Notes: a model not told the origin generated them from the letters alone. Numbered from the stretch's first letter, positions 1-11,659 are shown. The stretch: DNA of 64,000 nucleotides from Spiroplasma ixodetis Y32 (GCF_030316605.1 NZ_CP127039.1:620001-684000); one strand, 5' to 3'. Program-made: numbers and translations.

Positions 1-151
1 GAAGTATTCAAACTTGTTCAAGAACACATGATACATTTGTTTTTCTTCAAACTTGCTATATATTTTAAACAATCCTGTTCTGTTTGAAAAGCATTGTTGA
101 ACTCATTCAATTTCATTGTTTTCTCCACAAGTACATGTGGGGAGAAGTCCG
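1..151 (-). mobile_element. IS1595-like element, copy 1 (left end only; runs off the window)
   Basis: Minus-strand left end of the IS1595-like element described in full at 3129-4069. It ends with the left terminal repeat (reverse complement CGGACTTCTCCCCACATG) at position 151. The rest lies before the window. The start-codon region of the transposase is present. It has the same orientation as copy 2 at 1506-2446, so the two bracket the OTU gene. Confidence 0.9.
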
Positions 152-293
152 TAATTTAATTAACAAATCATAGAATTTGCAGTTGTATTGTTAATGTTAC
201 TCATAATTCTAAGGGTTAAACTCATACGTCCAATATCAATAAATACAAAAGTGATAATACTAATAATACTTATTAAATAATTTTTAATACTAA
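152..293 (-). other. Possible 3' remnant of a membrane-protein gene
   Basis: On the minus strand an open stretch reads roughly ISIITFVFIDIGRMSLTLRI and ends at a TAA just before the IS. It looks like the tail of a truncated membrane or transporter gene, but it is too short to name. No RNA gene or other ORF is visible here. Confidence 0.2.
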
Positions 294-1277
294 TTAATTA
301 GTATTTGTATTAGTACTTTCTTTTAATAATTGTTGATCTCCTGTTTTTGAACCATTAATTATTGGTTTAATAAATGATTCAAAAACAAGATTAGGATTTG
401 TAAATAATTGATCTTGATTATTTAATTCAAAAATAGATTTTTCTAATATTTCATTTTTTTGATATGCTGGTACTTTAATTATATCTTCAATAAAAATATC
501 AATTATAGCATTTTGTGTTTCTTCATTAATTTCTTTATCAGACAACTTATTTTTAAGTTTCAATCTAGCATTAATTAAAAAATCAGCACTTTCCTCTCTT
601 GGAAATGAAATACTTTCCTGAAAACTATTATTACTTGAATTAGCTTCAAATGAATGTGTTATTACTTTTGTATTTTCTTCTTCATTCCTTTTTGCTGGTA
701 TTTGATTAGTAACATTTGAAAAATATTGATAATGGCCAGCTTGATAGTATAACTTCACTTCATTATTAGCAATTACACTATCTGGTTCAAATCTTTCCCT
801 ATTTGCAATATCAAACTCTTCATTAATTCTAATAATATCACAATTTAAAATATTACAAATTGCTTCAATTTCAACAGAACCTGTTATTTCACCATTTTTT
901 CTCATTTGTTCTAAAGTTTTTCTTATTTGTGTATCTTCACTATTATTAGGATATATTTTTTTATTTTTTTTATTAATTTCACTATCTAATAACATTGATC
1001 TAAAATTAGCTTTATTATTTGGACGTTTTGTATCTAAATTTTTTTCAATATAATCACAAATACGATTACGAAAGACTTTAACTAATTTTTCATTTTCTTT
1101 ATCAGCAAAACTAAAATCAGCAAAACTAAAAATTCGTTCTCAACCGATTTCTATACCAAAAAGTGATTTATATCTTTTTTTAAATTGGTTTTTATTAGTT
1201 TTAACTTGTTCTAAATATGAAACGATTACTGCTCATAATAAACAATTACCATCTCTTTGTACATCTTTAATTGCCAT
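294..1277 (-). CDS. OTU-family cysteine protease (probable deubiquitinase-type effector)
   Basis: A 327-aa protein. The N-terminus carries the OTU catalytic block (DVQRDGNCLLWAV, Asp9 and Cys12). A central stretch around residues 128-150 (GSVEIEAICNILNCDIIRI) matches the family's middle strand-helix, and LYYQAGHYQYF supplies the catalytic His at about residue 182. The order Asp-Cys...His and the spacing of about 170 residues are those of OTU proteases, which cleave ubiquitin chains in eukaryotic hosts. The C-terminal 130 residues are Asn/Glu/Lys-rich with no recognised domain. Start ATG at 1277 is preceded by AAAGGAG about 10 nt upstream. No signal peptide or membrane segment is seen, so the export route is unclear. 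Bacteria lack ubiquitin, so a host target is inferred. The gene stands alone between two IS1595 copies. OTU assignment is fairly sure; activity is untested. Confidence 0.8.
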
Positions 1278-1505
1278 GGTGATGTGTGCTCCTTTAAAAG
1301 AAAAACAGTTACTTTAAAATAAAATAATAAACTAAAATTTTAAATAAATATATTGGGGTTTTAATCCTCGTTATTTTGCAATTCATCGTAAATTGGTAAT
1401 AAATATTACTACTTATAATATAACAAAAAAAACAAAAAAATAATAGCAAATCATTAAAATATTATATATAAATATTTCATAATTTAATTTTATTTAATAA
1501 AAAAT

Positions 1506-2446
1506 GGCTTTTCTCCCTTTATGTACTATTTTTAAATTTTATCACATAAATGTTGAGAAAAGCCTATCTACGGACTTCTCCCCACATTTTTAAATGAAAC
1601 ATAGCATTACAGTTTCAAAAGTAGGTATCTTGTTGAATTTATATGCAGCTTCTTTGGCATATAAATGAACATGATGTTTTGCAACTTTGATATGTGTTTT
1701 AAATGTTCTTCGTATATGTTTTCATACTGATTCAATTTGATTGGTATTTACGCCAATTTTTGAAACATAACCATCTTGATGGTTAACTGTTTTGTGATTA
1801 GGGAAAAGTGATTTGAAATCACGATATCCTTTTCAAGAATCAGTATGTACATCACACTTTGAAGAAATATGGTTTCTTGCAAACTGCAAAAGATTTTTAC
1901 TTTTTGCGTTTTTGATTACTTTCACAATTAAATTATTGGTTGTTTTTTCATAAATCCCAACAATTAATGTTTTATTTATCAAAGATCTTCCTTGTTTTTT
2001 AAAACCCATATGTGAAAGATACATTTCATCCATTTGCACTATGCCCTCAACAATAAATTGATGTTCTTGTTTGGCAATACGATTTCTGATTTCATGACCC
2101 ATTCTTCAAGCAGTTTTCAAAGTCACACCCAATTCTTTTGCAACATCAGTTGATGTAATTCCATGTTTGGTGTTTATTCATCTAAAGATGAGATAAAATC
2201 AAAATCTCAAAGGTGTTTGTGACTTGTAAAAAATGGTGCCATGAAGAATACTAAATGTTTGATGACATTTCAAACATCTTATTCTTCTTAAATTAGAAGT
2301 ATTCAAACTTGTTCAAGAACACATGATACATTTGTTTTTCTTCAAACTTGCTATATATTTTAAACAATCCTGTTTTGTTTGAAAAGCATTGTTGAACTCA
2401 TTCAATTTCATTGTTTCCTCCACAAGTACATGTGGGGAGAAGTCCG
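1506..2446 (-). mobile_element. IS1595-like element, copy 2, complete
   Basis: 941 bp from right end GGCTTTTCTCCC (1506) to left end (2446). It is flanked by a perfect 8-bp target duplication TAAAAAAT on both sides. It is inserted upstream of the OTU gene and downstream of copy 1. Confidence 0.95.
1590..2411 (-). CDS. IS1595-family transposase (copy 2)
   Basis: 273 aa with TGA as Trp; full length and apparently intact. Zinc-ribbon N-terminus, DDE-type catalytic core and C-terminal motifs as described for the copy at 3164-3985. The start ATG lies 35 bp inside the left end. Confidence 0.9.
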
Positions 2447-2519
2447 TAAAAAATATATTATAATACTTTCCTAACAAATAAAATTAACCTATAAATAAAA
2501 TATAAGGAGATTTTTAGAA

Positions 2520-2963
2520 ATGAAAATTCAGAAACTTAAAAAAATAAATTTAATAACACTATCACTATTTATTTTAACTATTTTGGTTATATTTACATCT
2601 TTAACCTTAATAGATTTTTTTAACATAAAAAATGATATAAAATATATTCCTTCTTTCTATAATCATTATCGAAAACAAGAAATAATAACAAAAGAAAATG
2701 GTTTAATTTATATATTAACTAATAATAAATTATATTTTTGTAAACATTACCTCTTCCAAAATATTGTTGAAAACTATATTCTTAAATCATTAGTACAACT
2801 AAAAATTGGAATTGTTTTTGCTATAATTTTAAGTCCAATTTTATTATTTATAACTATATTACTAATCTTTTTAAATATTTATTTAAAAATAAAAAAAGAA
2901 AATAATAACTTTTGAGATGCTATTGAAAATTGTGAAATTATTAATAATTACTATGTTCATTAA
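2520..2963 (+). CDS. Small two-helix membrane protein, paralogue of 41079-41504
   Basis: 147 aa, preceded by AAGGAG and a spacer at 2505-2519. It has one hydrophobic helix at about residues 12-32 and a second at about 97-122, with a loop of about 65 residues between them; the C-terminal tail (NNNFWDAIENCEIINNYYVH) is shared almost exactly with the protein at 41079-41504. The end of the gene needs TGA as Trp in the FWDAI block. The middle loop differs between the two paralogues while the ends are conserved. It is flanked by IS1595 copy 2 upstream and the IS at 3061 downstream. I recognise no family and cannot assign a function. Both relatives sit among IS elements, so they may be accessory cargo. 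Confidence 0.7.
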
Positions 2964-3128
2964 TTTTTTATTTATTATTATAAGTTAAACTAAGAAACTT
3001 AAAAACCATTCATTATATTTATTATTTAATATAGTAAGCATAAAATTTTATTTATGCTTAGGCATAAGTTAGTTAAGTTTACTCCTATAATTTTTAATCT
3101 AGACAGTATGATTAGTTTAAATAATTAA

Positions 3129-4069
3129 CGGACTTCTCCCCACATGTACTTGTGGAGGAAACAATGAAATTGAATGAGTTCAACAATGCTTTTCAAACAG
3201 AACAGGATTGTTTAAAATATATAGTAAGTTTGAAGAAAAACAAATGTATCATGTGTTCTTGAACAAGTTTGAATACTTCTAATTTAAGAAGAATAAGATG
3301 TTTGAAATGTCATCAAACATTTAGTATTCTTCATGGCACCATTTTTTACAAGTCACAAACACCTTTGAGATTTTGATTTTATCTCATCTTTAGATGAATA
3401 AACACCAAACATGGAATTACATCAACTGATGTTGCAAAAGAATTGGGTGTGACTTTGAAAACTGCTTGAAGAATGGGTCATGAAATCAGAAATCGTATTG
3501 CCAAACAAGAACATCAATTTATTGTTGAGGGCATAGTGCAAATGGATGAAATGTATCTTTCACATATGGGTTTTAAAAAACAAGGAAGATCTTTGATAAA
3601 TAAAACATTAATTGTTGGGATTTATGAAAAAACAACCAATAATTTAATTGTGAAAGTAATCAAAAACGCAAAAAGTAAAAATCTTTTGCAGTTTGCAAGA
3701 AACCATATTTCTTCAAAGTGTGATGTACATACTGATTCTTGAAAAGGATATCGTGATTTCAAATCACTTTTCCCTAATCACAAAACAGTTAACCATCAAG
3801 ATGGTTATGTTTCAAAAATTGGCGTAAATACCAATCAAATTGAATCAGTATGAAAACATATACGAAGAACATTTAAAACACATATCAAAGTTGCAAAACA
3901 TCATGTTCATTTATATGCCAAAGAAGCTGCATATAAATTCAACAAGATACCTACTTTTGAAACTGTAATGCTATGTTTCATTTAAAAATGTGGGGAGAAG
4001 TCCGTAGATAGGCTTTTCTCAGCATTTATGCGATAAAATTTAAAAATAGTACATAAAGGGAGAAAAGCC
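3129..4069 (+). mobile_element. IS1595-like element, copy 3, complete (reference copy)
   Basis: 941 bp flanked by the 8-bp duplication ATAATTAA on both sides, as expected for the IS1595 family. The outer ends are CGGACTTCTCCCCACATGTAC (left) and, reversed, GGCTTTTCTCCCTTTATGTAC (right), matching at 14 of 21 positions. Inside the right end at about 3988-4004 there is a perfect inverted copy of the first 17 bases of the left end, followed by a tail of about 65 bp that begins GGCTTTTCTC and ends GAGAAAAGCC. The duplications lie outside the tail, so the tail belongs to the element. It is nested in the rve-type IS at 3061-5391. Confidence 0.95.
3164..3985 (+). CDS. IS1595-family (ISXO2-like) transposase, reference copy
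   Basis: 273 aa with TGA as Trp. The N-terminal 60 residues hold a zinc ribbon (CIMC ... CLKC) that probably binds the terminal repeats. A helix-turn-helix-like segment (STDVAKELGVTLKTAW) follows near residue 90. The DDE-type core shows the first Asp in IVQMDEMYLSHMG, the second in CDVHTDSWKGY, and the Asn/Glu block NTNQIESVWKHIRRTF typical of IS1595. Only the middle third appears as an ORF under the standard code, which hides the true length. It catalyses cut-and-insert or copy-type movement with 8-bp target duplication. The start ATG follows GGAGGAAACA. Nine copies in the window keep this full frame. Confidence 0.92.
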
Positions 4070-4093
4070 ATAATTAATAGTTAAGGAGTAAAG

Positions 4094-5383
4094 ATGAAAT
4101 ATAAAGTTTATACAAGAAAAATTAAACTAGATGTTTTAAATGAATATGTAGTGATTAAAAAATTAAAAACCATTGATATTAAAACCAAATATCAATTATC
4201 AACCAGATCATTAATTTATAATTGAGTAAAAAAATATCAAAAAAATAATAAATTAATTACTATTCATACTTTTCAAACAAATCATCAAATAGATAAAGTG
4301 AATATCAAAGATAAAAATTTAAAACTTGAAAATAAAAAACTCAAAAAGTAACTACTAAAAGAAAAAATAAAAAATGAATTTTTAAGACAAAAACAATCCT
4401 GTGATAAAGAATTAAAAAACAATCAAAATATTTTAAATAGTAAATTATTGAAAAGTAAATGTTTTTTAATAGTTGATAAATATAGAAATAAAAATTATGG
4501 AATTAATGACATAATTAGTTTGTTACCTATCAGTAAAGTTGCATATTATAAATGAATAAAAAACGGTAAAAAGAAATATCAAACAAAAATTGATAATGAG
4601 TTATTAAAAGAATTAAATAAAATTGTTGTTATTAGCAACAAAGATAAAATAATTAAAATTACTAGTTTAGAAAAGGTGAGATTAGAATTAAAGAAAAACA
4701 ACACCAATCTTAAATGCAGTAAAAACAGCATTATGAGGTTATTAGAAGATAATAATATCAAACTATTAACCAAACCCAAAAAACAGCGTAGAGCGAAATC
4801 TAATTCCTTAAAATCAAATTTCCAAGATTTATTAAAACGTAATTTTACCAGTAATACTTATCTTGAAAAAGTTGGCATCGATGGTACTTGATTTAAAGAA
4901 TTAATTATTAATAATAAAAAAACTAAATTATTATTAGAAATTGCTACAGATATGAATAGTAATGCTATAGTTGGTTGAAAAATTAATAAAAGTGAAAATG
5001 CAATAACCATTTTAAATGTTCTTAATCAAGTAACAAAGGCAAGTCGTAAAGAACATAAAATATTTGCAACATTTATCCAGTCTGATTTAGGTTCAGGTAA
5101 TACTAGTAAAATAGTTACAAATAGTTTTAATAAAAGTAAAACTTTAATTCATTCAAAAAGTTTATCAGGATTTAAAGGCAACCAAGTAAGTGAATGTTTA
5201 AATCGCTGAATCAAAAGAGATTTTAAAATTATGTTTGGTAACAAGTTTAATAGCATTAAACATTTCACAGAAGCATTAAGAAAATTTATTAACTGATGAA
5301 ATAATGATAGAATGATTTTACGATTAAAAATGTCTCCAAACCAATTTGTACAGATTTGAAGACAAGAAAGTAAACTTATCTAA
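4094..5383 (+). pseudogene. rve-type transposase of the GGCAT-ended IS, nonsense mutant
   Basis: 430-codon frame starting ATGAAATATAAAG after AAGGAG. An N-terminal helix-turn-helix region is followed by a retroviral-integrase-type core: Asp in VGIDGTWFKE, Asp in FIQSDLGSGNTS, Glu in VSECLNRWIKRDF. An in-frame TAA at codon 86 (4349-4351) replaces the TCA (Ser) present in the copies at 18523 and 40346, so this copy is broken. It lacks the 2-bp insertion that breaks those other copies, so the lesions are independent. IS3-like by its core and end duplication; exact subfamily not settled. Confidence 0.8.
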
Positions 5384-5394
5384 CCAATGCCTTA

Positions 5395-8300
5395 CTATAA
5401 ATTTTTAATTATTCTTGATAAAATTAACTGAATATTATCATTATAAATTTCTACCTTTCCTTCCATTAAAATTACTTTATTAACTTGTAAATATTCTTGG
5501 TATATTTGATATAACTTTTCAAAAACCGTTACTTCAATAACATTACTATCATTTTGCATTTCAAAAAAAGCCATTAATTTTTTAGTTTTAGTTTTAATTA
5601 CTCTAATATTATTTATAACTCCATATACTCTAACATGTTGATCAACATAATTATTAATATATGCTAAATCAATAGCTTTATTATGAGGATCTAATTGTTC
5701 TTTTCATAGTAATTTAGGATTATATTTTAAGTAAAGTCCTAATGCACGATGTTCATTAATACTATTATTATTTCAATCATCTTCTCTTTGTAACATAATT
5801 GGTTTAGCAATTAAATTAAAATTTAATGATAATTCTCCACTACTTTCATCTTTTACTTGTACCATATTGGCATATTCTAATGCAGCATCCAAGTTTAATA
5901 ATAACATTGTTCGATTTGATTGAATATCATCTAAAGCACCAGCAGCAATTAAATGTTCAATGTTTTTACGATTCAAACCAATAAATATTGCTCGAGCACA
6001 AAAGTTAAAAAAATCTTGAAAAAATCCATTACTAGTACGTTCTTTAATAAGATTACTACAACTACCTTGACTCATTTGCTTAATTGCTTGTAAACTATAA
6101 CGAATAGCTTTTTTAGCATCATCAATTAAAAAATCAATGCCAGAAAATTGAACTGATGGTGGTAAAACTTTAATTTGATATTTTTGACATTCATTCAAAT
6201 ATTGTAACATTTTTTGATCATTACCAATAACACTACTTAATAACGATACCATAAATGCCAATGGATAATTTGCTTTTAAATAAACTAAATAATAACTAAT
6301 TAATGAATAAGCAACAGCATGAGATCGATTAAATCCATAACCAGCAAATTTTTCAATGTCTTCTCATATTTTCTTAACAACTCTTGGTGAATAACCTCTA
6401 TTAACAGCACTTTTAATAAATGAGTTTGCTTGTTCTTTCATAACTGTAGTATCTTTTTTACTAATTGCACGACGAATTAAATCAGCTTTTCCTAATGAAT
6501 AACTAGCAACTTTCTGTAAAATTAATAATATTTGTTCTTGATAAATAATAATGCCATAAGTTGATGCTAAATAAGGTTTTAAATCTTCATGAATATATGT
6601 AACTTTTTGTTTTCCTAATTTACGATTAATATAATCTTGAATGTACTCTTGTGGTCCAGGACGAAATAAAGAAGAACTAGCAATAATATCTTCTAAATTA
6701 TCAACTTTTATTTTAATTAAAATTTGACGCATTCCTGAAGATTCCAATTGAAAAATACCGGTTGTATCACCATTTTTAATAATGCTAAAACTTTTTTCAT
6801 CATTTAAAGGAATTTGAGATAATTTTAAATTTAAAAAATAATGTTTACTTACTTGTTGTAAAATATTTTGCAAAATAGTTAAATTACGTAATCCTAAAAT
6901 ATCCATTTTTATCAAACCAAGAGCTTCTAGGGTTTGCATTGGAAATTGCGTTTGATAAATACCTTGAAATCCTAATTGTAATGGAATAGTGGTAACTAAC
7001 GGTGCTCTTGTAATAACGATTCCTGCTGCATGAGTACTAGTTTGTCGTGGAAAACCAAGAATTTCTTTGGTTAAAGTAAACAATAAAGGATACTTATTTG
7101 CATATCATGCTAATTTTGGTGATTGTTTAATAGCCATATCTATTTCAAAATTATATTGAATTGGTATCAATTTTGTCATTTCATTAATATCTTCAATATT
7201 AACTTGAAAAACTCTTCCTAAATCACGAATTGCCATTTTACTAGCAATTGTTTGAAAAGTAACAATATATGCAACATGTTCTTTGCCATATTTTTGATGA
7301 ATATAATTAATAACTTCATCTCTTCTTGTATCTTCAAAATCGATATCAATGTCTGGTAATGATATTCGTTCTGGATTTAAAAATCTTTCAAAAATTAAAT
7401 TATAAGCAATAGGATCAACACCAGTAATTCCTAAAACATATGCCACTAAACTACCAGCAACACTTCCTCTACCTGGTCCAACCATTATATTCTTGCTTTT
7501 TGCAAATTTAACATAATCATTAACAATTAAAAAATAATCAGCAAAACCGATTTCATTAATTACTTGTAATTCATATAAAACTCTTTTAACGTATGTTTTA
7601 GGAATTTCACGACTTTGAAAATGCGCTTCTAATCCCTGCTTACATAATTCTTGCAAATATAAATTACTAGTAAGATTATTAGGGCAAGTAAATTTTGGTA
7701 AACTTAATTCTGCACTATTTGGCTTATTTTTAGGAAATTTTAAATTACATAATCAAATAACCTTTTCAATGTTTTCAATAATTTCATTTGGATAATGTTG
7801 CATTAAATCTTGTTTAGTTTTATATAAAAACTCATTACTTTTTGATAAATCTTCTGATTTTAATGTTTTTTGTTCTTTAATAGCTTGTAAAATTTGATAA
7901 GTACGATGTTGTTTTTCATCTAAATATAAAACCAAATCAATTGGAATAATATTAGATGTAATCGATTTTAATAAAGTAATATTATCCATATCACTAGTTA
8001 CTAAACCAAAATAAACTAATTCATGACCTGTTGAATTTAAAATATCATAATTATTTTTAATATATCTAATATTTTTGTTATTAGCATGAATAATAACTAA
8101 AACTTCACGTGTTTGATTAAGATATTTATTTACATCATTAGTAGTAACAATATTATTATTAGTACTAATAATAGTAGAAAGCTCTATTAATCTTTGATAA
8201 CCAGCATATGAAGTTGCCATAATAGTTAATTCAACTTTATCAGTAGCACTTTCTCAAACGCAATTTAAACCAATTAATGGTTTAATATCATTCTCTATAC

Positions 8301-8463
8301 ATAAATTACAAAATTCATAAGCACCATACATTATATTTTTATCTACTAAAGATAGAACTTTTAAATTATTTTTTTTAGCAAATTCAATATAATCACTTAT
8401 TTTAATAGTTGATGAAAGAAATGAATAATTAGAACGAACATTTAAATTAACTATATATTTCAT
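5395..8463 (-). CDS. dnaE: DNA polymerase III alpha subunit, DnaE type
   Basis: 1022 aa with many TGA-encoded Trp. The N-terminal PHP-like domain reads MKYIVNLNVRSNYSFLSS and onward. The catalytic palm includes GPGRGSVAGSLVAYVLG and the Asp triplet block LPDIDIDFEDTRR. The fingers block contains ASSSLFRPGPQ and a DLIRRAISKK motif, then GYGFNRSHAVAYSLISYY. A C-terminal OB-fold ends near INNIRVIKTKTKK. Start at 8463 is chosen because GGAGATAGT lies directly upstream; an in-frame ATG at 8517 lacks a site. Length fits the short DnaE of Gram-positive bacteria, which extends primers at the replication fork. The PHP metal ligands look degenerate (no HxH seen). It stands alone, with IS elements on both sides. 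Confidence 0.96.
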
Positions 8464-8760
8464 ACTATCTCCTACAATTCTTGAATGACTTATATTACAA
8501 GTTAATTTTAACATCATTTTATCTTGCTAGGTTATTCTTAAGTTATTGTTTTTAATACAAAACTATTTAAAACACTTAAAATAAACTTTTTTAGAAATAA
8601 AATAAAAATATAAATTTTATTTCTAAAATTTATATTAAAAAAGAAAAAATAAACATTATTTTTTTCAATAATTAATAATAAATAATTTGGAAAAATTATA
8701 ATATATTTTTTACATATTAAAACCAATAATATGTTAAAATCTGCATAAACTTAATACAAG
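8464..8760. other. AT-rich intergenic region with a 13-bp perfect hairpin
   Basis: No ORF is credible here. A perfect inverted repeat TTAGAAATAAAAT (8591-8603) / ATTTTATTTCTAA (8614-8626) with a 10-nt loop could be a terminator or an operator. There is no clean T tract on either side. The dnaE promoter should lie at the low-coordinate end, but I cannot fix its boxes. Confidence 0.4.
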
Positions 8761-9977
8761 TGGATGGGTTACACTTTATTGGACACTAATTACGTAGACA
8801 AGTGAACAAATTAGTGAAAAGAAAAGAATTATAATTATGACCAATATTAACTCATATACCGACGAGTTTAAAAAGCAAATAGTAGCTTTATATCAAAGTG
8901 GTAAATCAATATCTTGCCTTGTTAAAGAGTATAATTTTACAAGAGCAGTTACTTATAAATGAATTAAGCAATTTACTAATTCAGGTAGTTTTAAAACTAA
9001 AGATAATCTTTCTGATTTAGAAAAACAATTAATTCAAGCAAATAAAGAATTAAAACAGTTACGAATGGAAAATGATATTTTAAAGCAAGCAGCACTAATA
9101 ATAGGCAGAAAATAGAAATTATTGTTAAAAATAAATCTAAATATAAAATTCGCACAATGTGTCGTTTTTTAAAACTCTCTAAATCAACATATTATTTTAA
9201 TTTAAAGAAAAAAGAAAAAAATCAAAATAATATTTATGAACAAGCTGTTATTAGTGCTTTTAAAGAAAATAAAGAAGTTTATGGAACAAGAAGATTAAAA
9301 GTCATACTAGCAAACCAAGAAATTTATTTATCACGCAGAAAAATTAAAGACATTATGAATAAGCATAATTTAATATCAAAATACACTAAATTATCATTCA
9401 AAAATCATCATAATAAAGTTAATGATAGTCAAATAACCAATCTTGTTAATAGAAACTTTAATAATAGAATTAAAAATGAAGTTATTGTTAGTGATTTAAC
9501 TTATGTTCAAGTTAATGGTAAATGAAACTATATTTGCTTATTAATTGACCTATTTAACCGCGAAATTATTGGACATAGTGTTGGAGTTAAAAAAGATGCA
9601 TCATTAGTAAATCAAGCATTTATGCAATCAAATCGCTGTTTAAAAGATATTGAAATATTTCATAGTGATCGCGGCAATGAATTTAACAATAAAATGATTG
9701 ATAAACTTTTATTAGCATTCAATATTAATCGTTCTTTAAGCAAAAAAGGCTGTCCTTATGATAATGATGTTGCTGAAGCAACTTTCAAAACTTTTAAGAC
9801 AGAATTTATTAATGATAGAAATTTTACATCATTAATCCAATTAAAATTAGAATTATTTGATTACATCAACTGATATAACAACATAAGAATTCACAGCACT
9901 CTAAACTACTTAACCCCCATCAAATATCAAGCACAAATGTCTACCAAAAAATAGTCCTAAAAAGTGTTGCCATTCCA
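8761..9977 (+). mobile_element. IS3-family element
   Basis: Left end TGGATGGGTTACACTTTATTGGAC and reversed right end TGGAATGGCAACACTTTTTAGGAC form imperfect inverted repeats with TG...CA termini. About 1217 bp. It lies just downstream of the thiI 3' end. No target duplication is clear, so the exact ends are approximate. Confidence 0.75.
8837..9954 (+). CDS. IS3-family transposase, OrfA-OrfB joined by -1 frameshift
   Basis: OrfA (8837-9115, 92 aa) is a helix-turn-helix protein with a leucine-rich C-terminus (MTNINSYTDEFKKQIVALYQ at the N-terminus). OrfB is in the -1 frame up to TAG at 9954 and carries the integrase core: Asp in VIVSDLTYVQVNGKW, Asp in EIFHSDRGNEF, and Glu in YDNDVAEATFKTFKTEF. 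The overlap AGA AAA TAG at 9107-9115 would allow a -1 slip into AAA ATA GAA, giving the usual OrfAB fusion of IS3 elements. OrfB has no good start codon of its own near the overlap, which supports frameshifting. Both parts look intact with TGA as Trp. Confidence 0.85.
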
Positions 9978-10719
9978 TATTAATAAATTTATTTATATTT
10001 TTTCAATATTTTTAAAACTATTTATTAAAATTTGTTCTCAATCAATTATTTGTTTTAAATCATTTTCTAAAAGTTCACATTCTTTAATCTTTGGTTGTGT
10101 AACAGGGTTTTTGGGAACAAATAATGAACAACAATCAGCGAATGGTAAAATTGATGTTTCATAAGTACCAATTTTTTTAGCAAGATTAATAATATCAACT
10201 TTATCTTCGGGAATCAAACTACGCAAAATTGGTAAATTGCTAACAATATTAATAGCGTTAATACTTGCTAATGTTTGCGAAGCAACTTGACCAATTCCTT
10301 CACCGGTTGCTAATGCTTGAATTTTATATTTTTCTGCAAATAAACTAGCAATTCTAATAAACATTCTATGCATTAAAGTAATACGATAACTTTCTTTCTT
10401 AAGATGACTTAATTCATTTTGCAAGTTAGTAAAATTGCAAATATATAAATTTTTACTACCAGCATTATAAGGTGCTAAAATTTGAACTAAAGTTTCTACT
10501 TTTTTTAATGCTGTTGGTAAAGTAAAAGGTGGAGTAGCAAAATGTAAATATTGAACTTGTAATCCTCGTTTCATTAATTTATGTGCTGCTACAGGTGAAT
10601 CAATACCACCACTCAATAATAATACTTTCCCTGAACTACCTACTGGAAATCCATCAGCACCAATAATTTTATTTGCAAATAAATAAATATCATCCTTATT
10701 AACTTTGATATTTATTTTG

Positions 10720-11659
10720 GCTTTTCTCCCTTTATGTACTATTTTTAAATTTTATCGCATAAATGCTGAGAAAATCCTATCTACGGACTTCTCCCAACAT
10801 TTTTAAATGAAACATAGCATTACAGTTTCAAAAGTAGGTATCTTGTTGAATTTATATGCAGCTTCTTTGGCATATAAATGAACATGATGTTTTGCAACTT
10901 TGATATGTGTTTTAAATGTTCTTCGTATATGTTTTCATACTGATTCAATTTGATTGGTATTTACGCCAATTTTTGAAACATAACCATCTTGATGGTTAAC
11001 TGTTTTGTGATTAGGGAAAAGTGATTTGAAATCACGATATCCTTTTCAAGAATCAGTATGTACATCACACTTTGAAGAAATATGGTTTCTTGCAAACTGC
11101 AAAAGATTTTTACTTTTTGCGTTTTTGATTACTTTCACAATTAAATTATTGGTTGTTTTTTCATAAATCCCAACAATTAATGTTTTATTTATCAAAGATC
11201 TTTCTTGTTTTTTAAAACCCATATGTGAAAGATACATTTCATCCATTTGCACTATGCCCTCAACAATAAATTGATGTTCTTGTTTGGCAATACGATTTTT
11301 GATTTCATGACCCATTCTTCAAGCAGTTTTCAAAGTCACACCCAATTCTTTTGCAACATCAGTTGATGTAATTCCATGTTTGGTGTTTATTCATCTAAAG
11401 ATGAGATAAAATCAAAATCTTAAAGGTGTTTGTGACTTGTAAAAAATGGTGCCATGAAGAATACTAAATGTTTGATGACATTTCAAACATCTTATTCTTC
11501 TTAAATTAGAAGTATTCAAACTTGTTCAAGAACACATGATACATTTGTTTTTCTTCAAACTTGCTATATATTTTAAACAATCCTGTTCTGTTTGAAAAGC
11601 ATTGTTGAACTCATTCAATTTCATTGTTTCCTCCACAAGTACATGTGGGGAGAAGTCCG
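10720..11659 (-). mobile_element. IS1595-like element, copy 4, inside thiI
   Basis: 940 bp, flanked by the 8-bp duplication TTTATTTT. The subterminal repeat has one change (CTCCCAACAT). It is in the same orientation as thiI, so its transposase could be transcribed from the ezrA promoter. Confidence 0.95.
10803..11624 (-). CDS. IS1595-family transposase (copy 4)
   Basis: Intact 273-aa frame. Differs from the reference by a few residues in the core region, for example HEIKNR for HEIRNR and KKQERS for KKQGRS. Catalytic blocks are unchanged. Confidence 0.9.

Larger units (their letters stand above)
3061..5391 (+). mobile_element. GGCAT-ended rve-type IS, copy 1, with IS1595 copy 3 nested inside
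   Basis: Left end GGCATAAGTTAGTTAAG at 3061 and right end CTTATCTAACCAATGCC at 5391 are imperfect inverted repeats. TTA flanks both sides, which fits a 3-bp target duplication typical of IS3-like elements. IS1595 copy 3 interrupts the left leader at 3129-4069. The right end abuts the dnaE stop codon. Confidence 0.8.

Noticed and set aside
4579..4779. Hydrophobic ORFs antisense to transposases (also 19008-19190, 39679-39861)
   Set aside because: These are shadows of the lysine/asparagine-rich rve-type transposase, repeated only because the IS is repeated.
7105..8517. dnaE, ezrA, rnj and the capsid gene appearing as several broken ORFs
   Set aside because: Every break is a TGA codon. Reading TGA as Trp gives full-length family members, so these are not pseudogenes.
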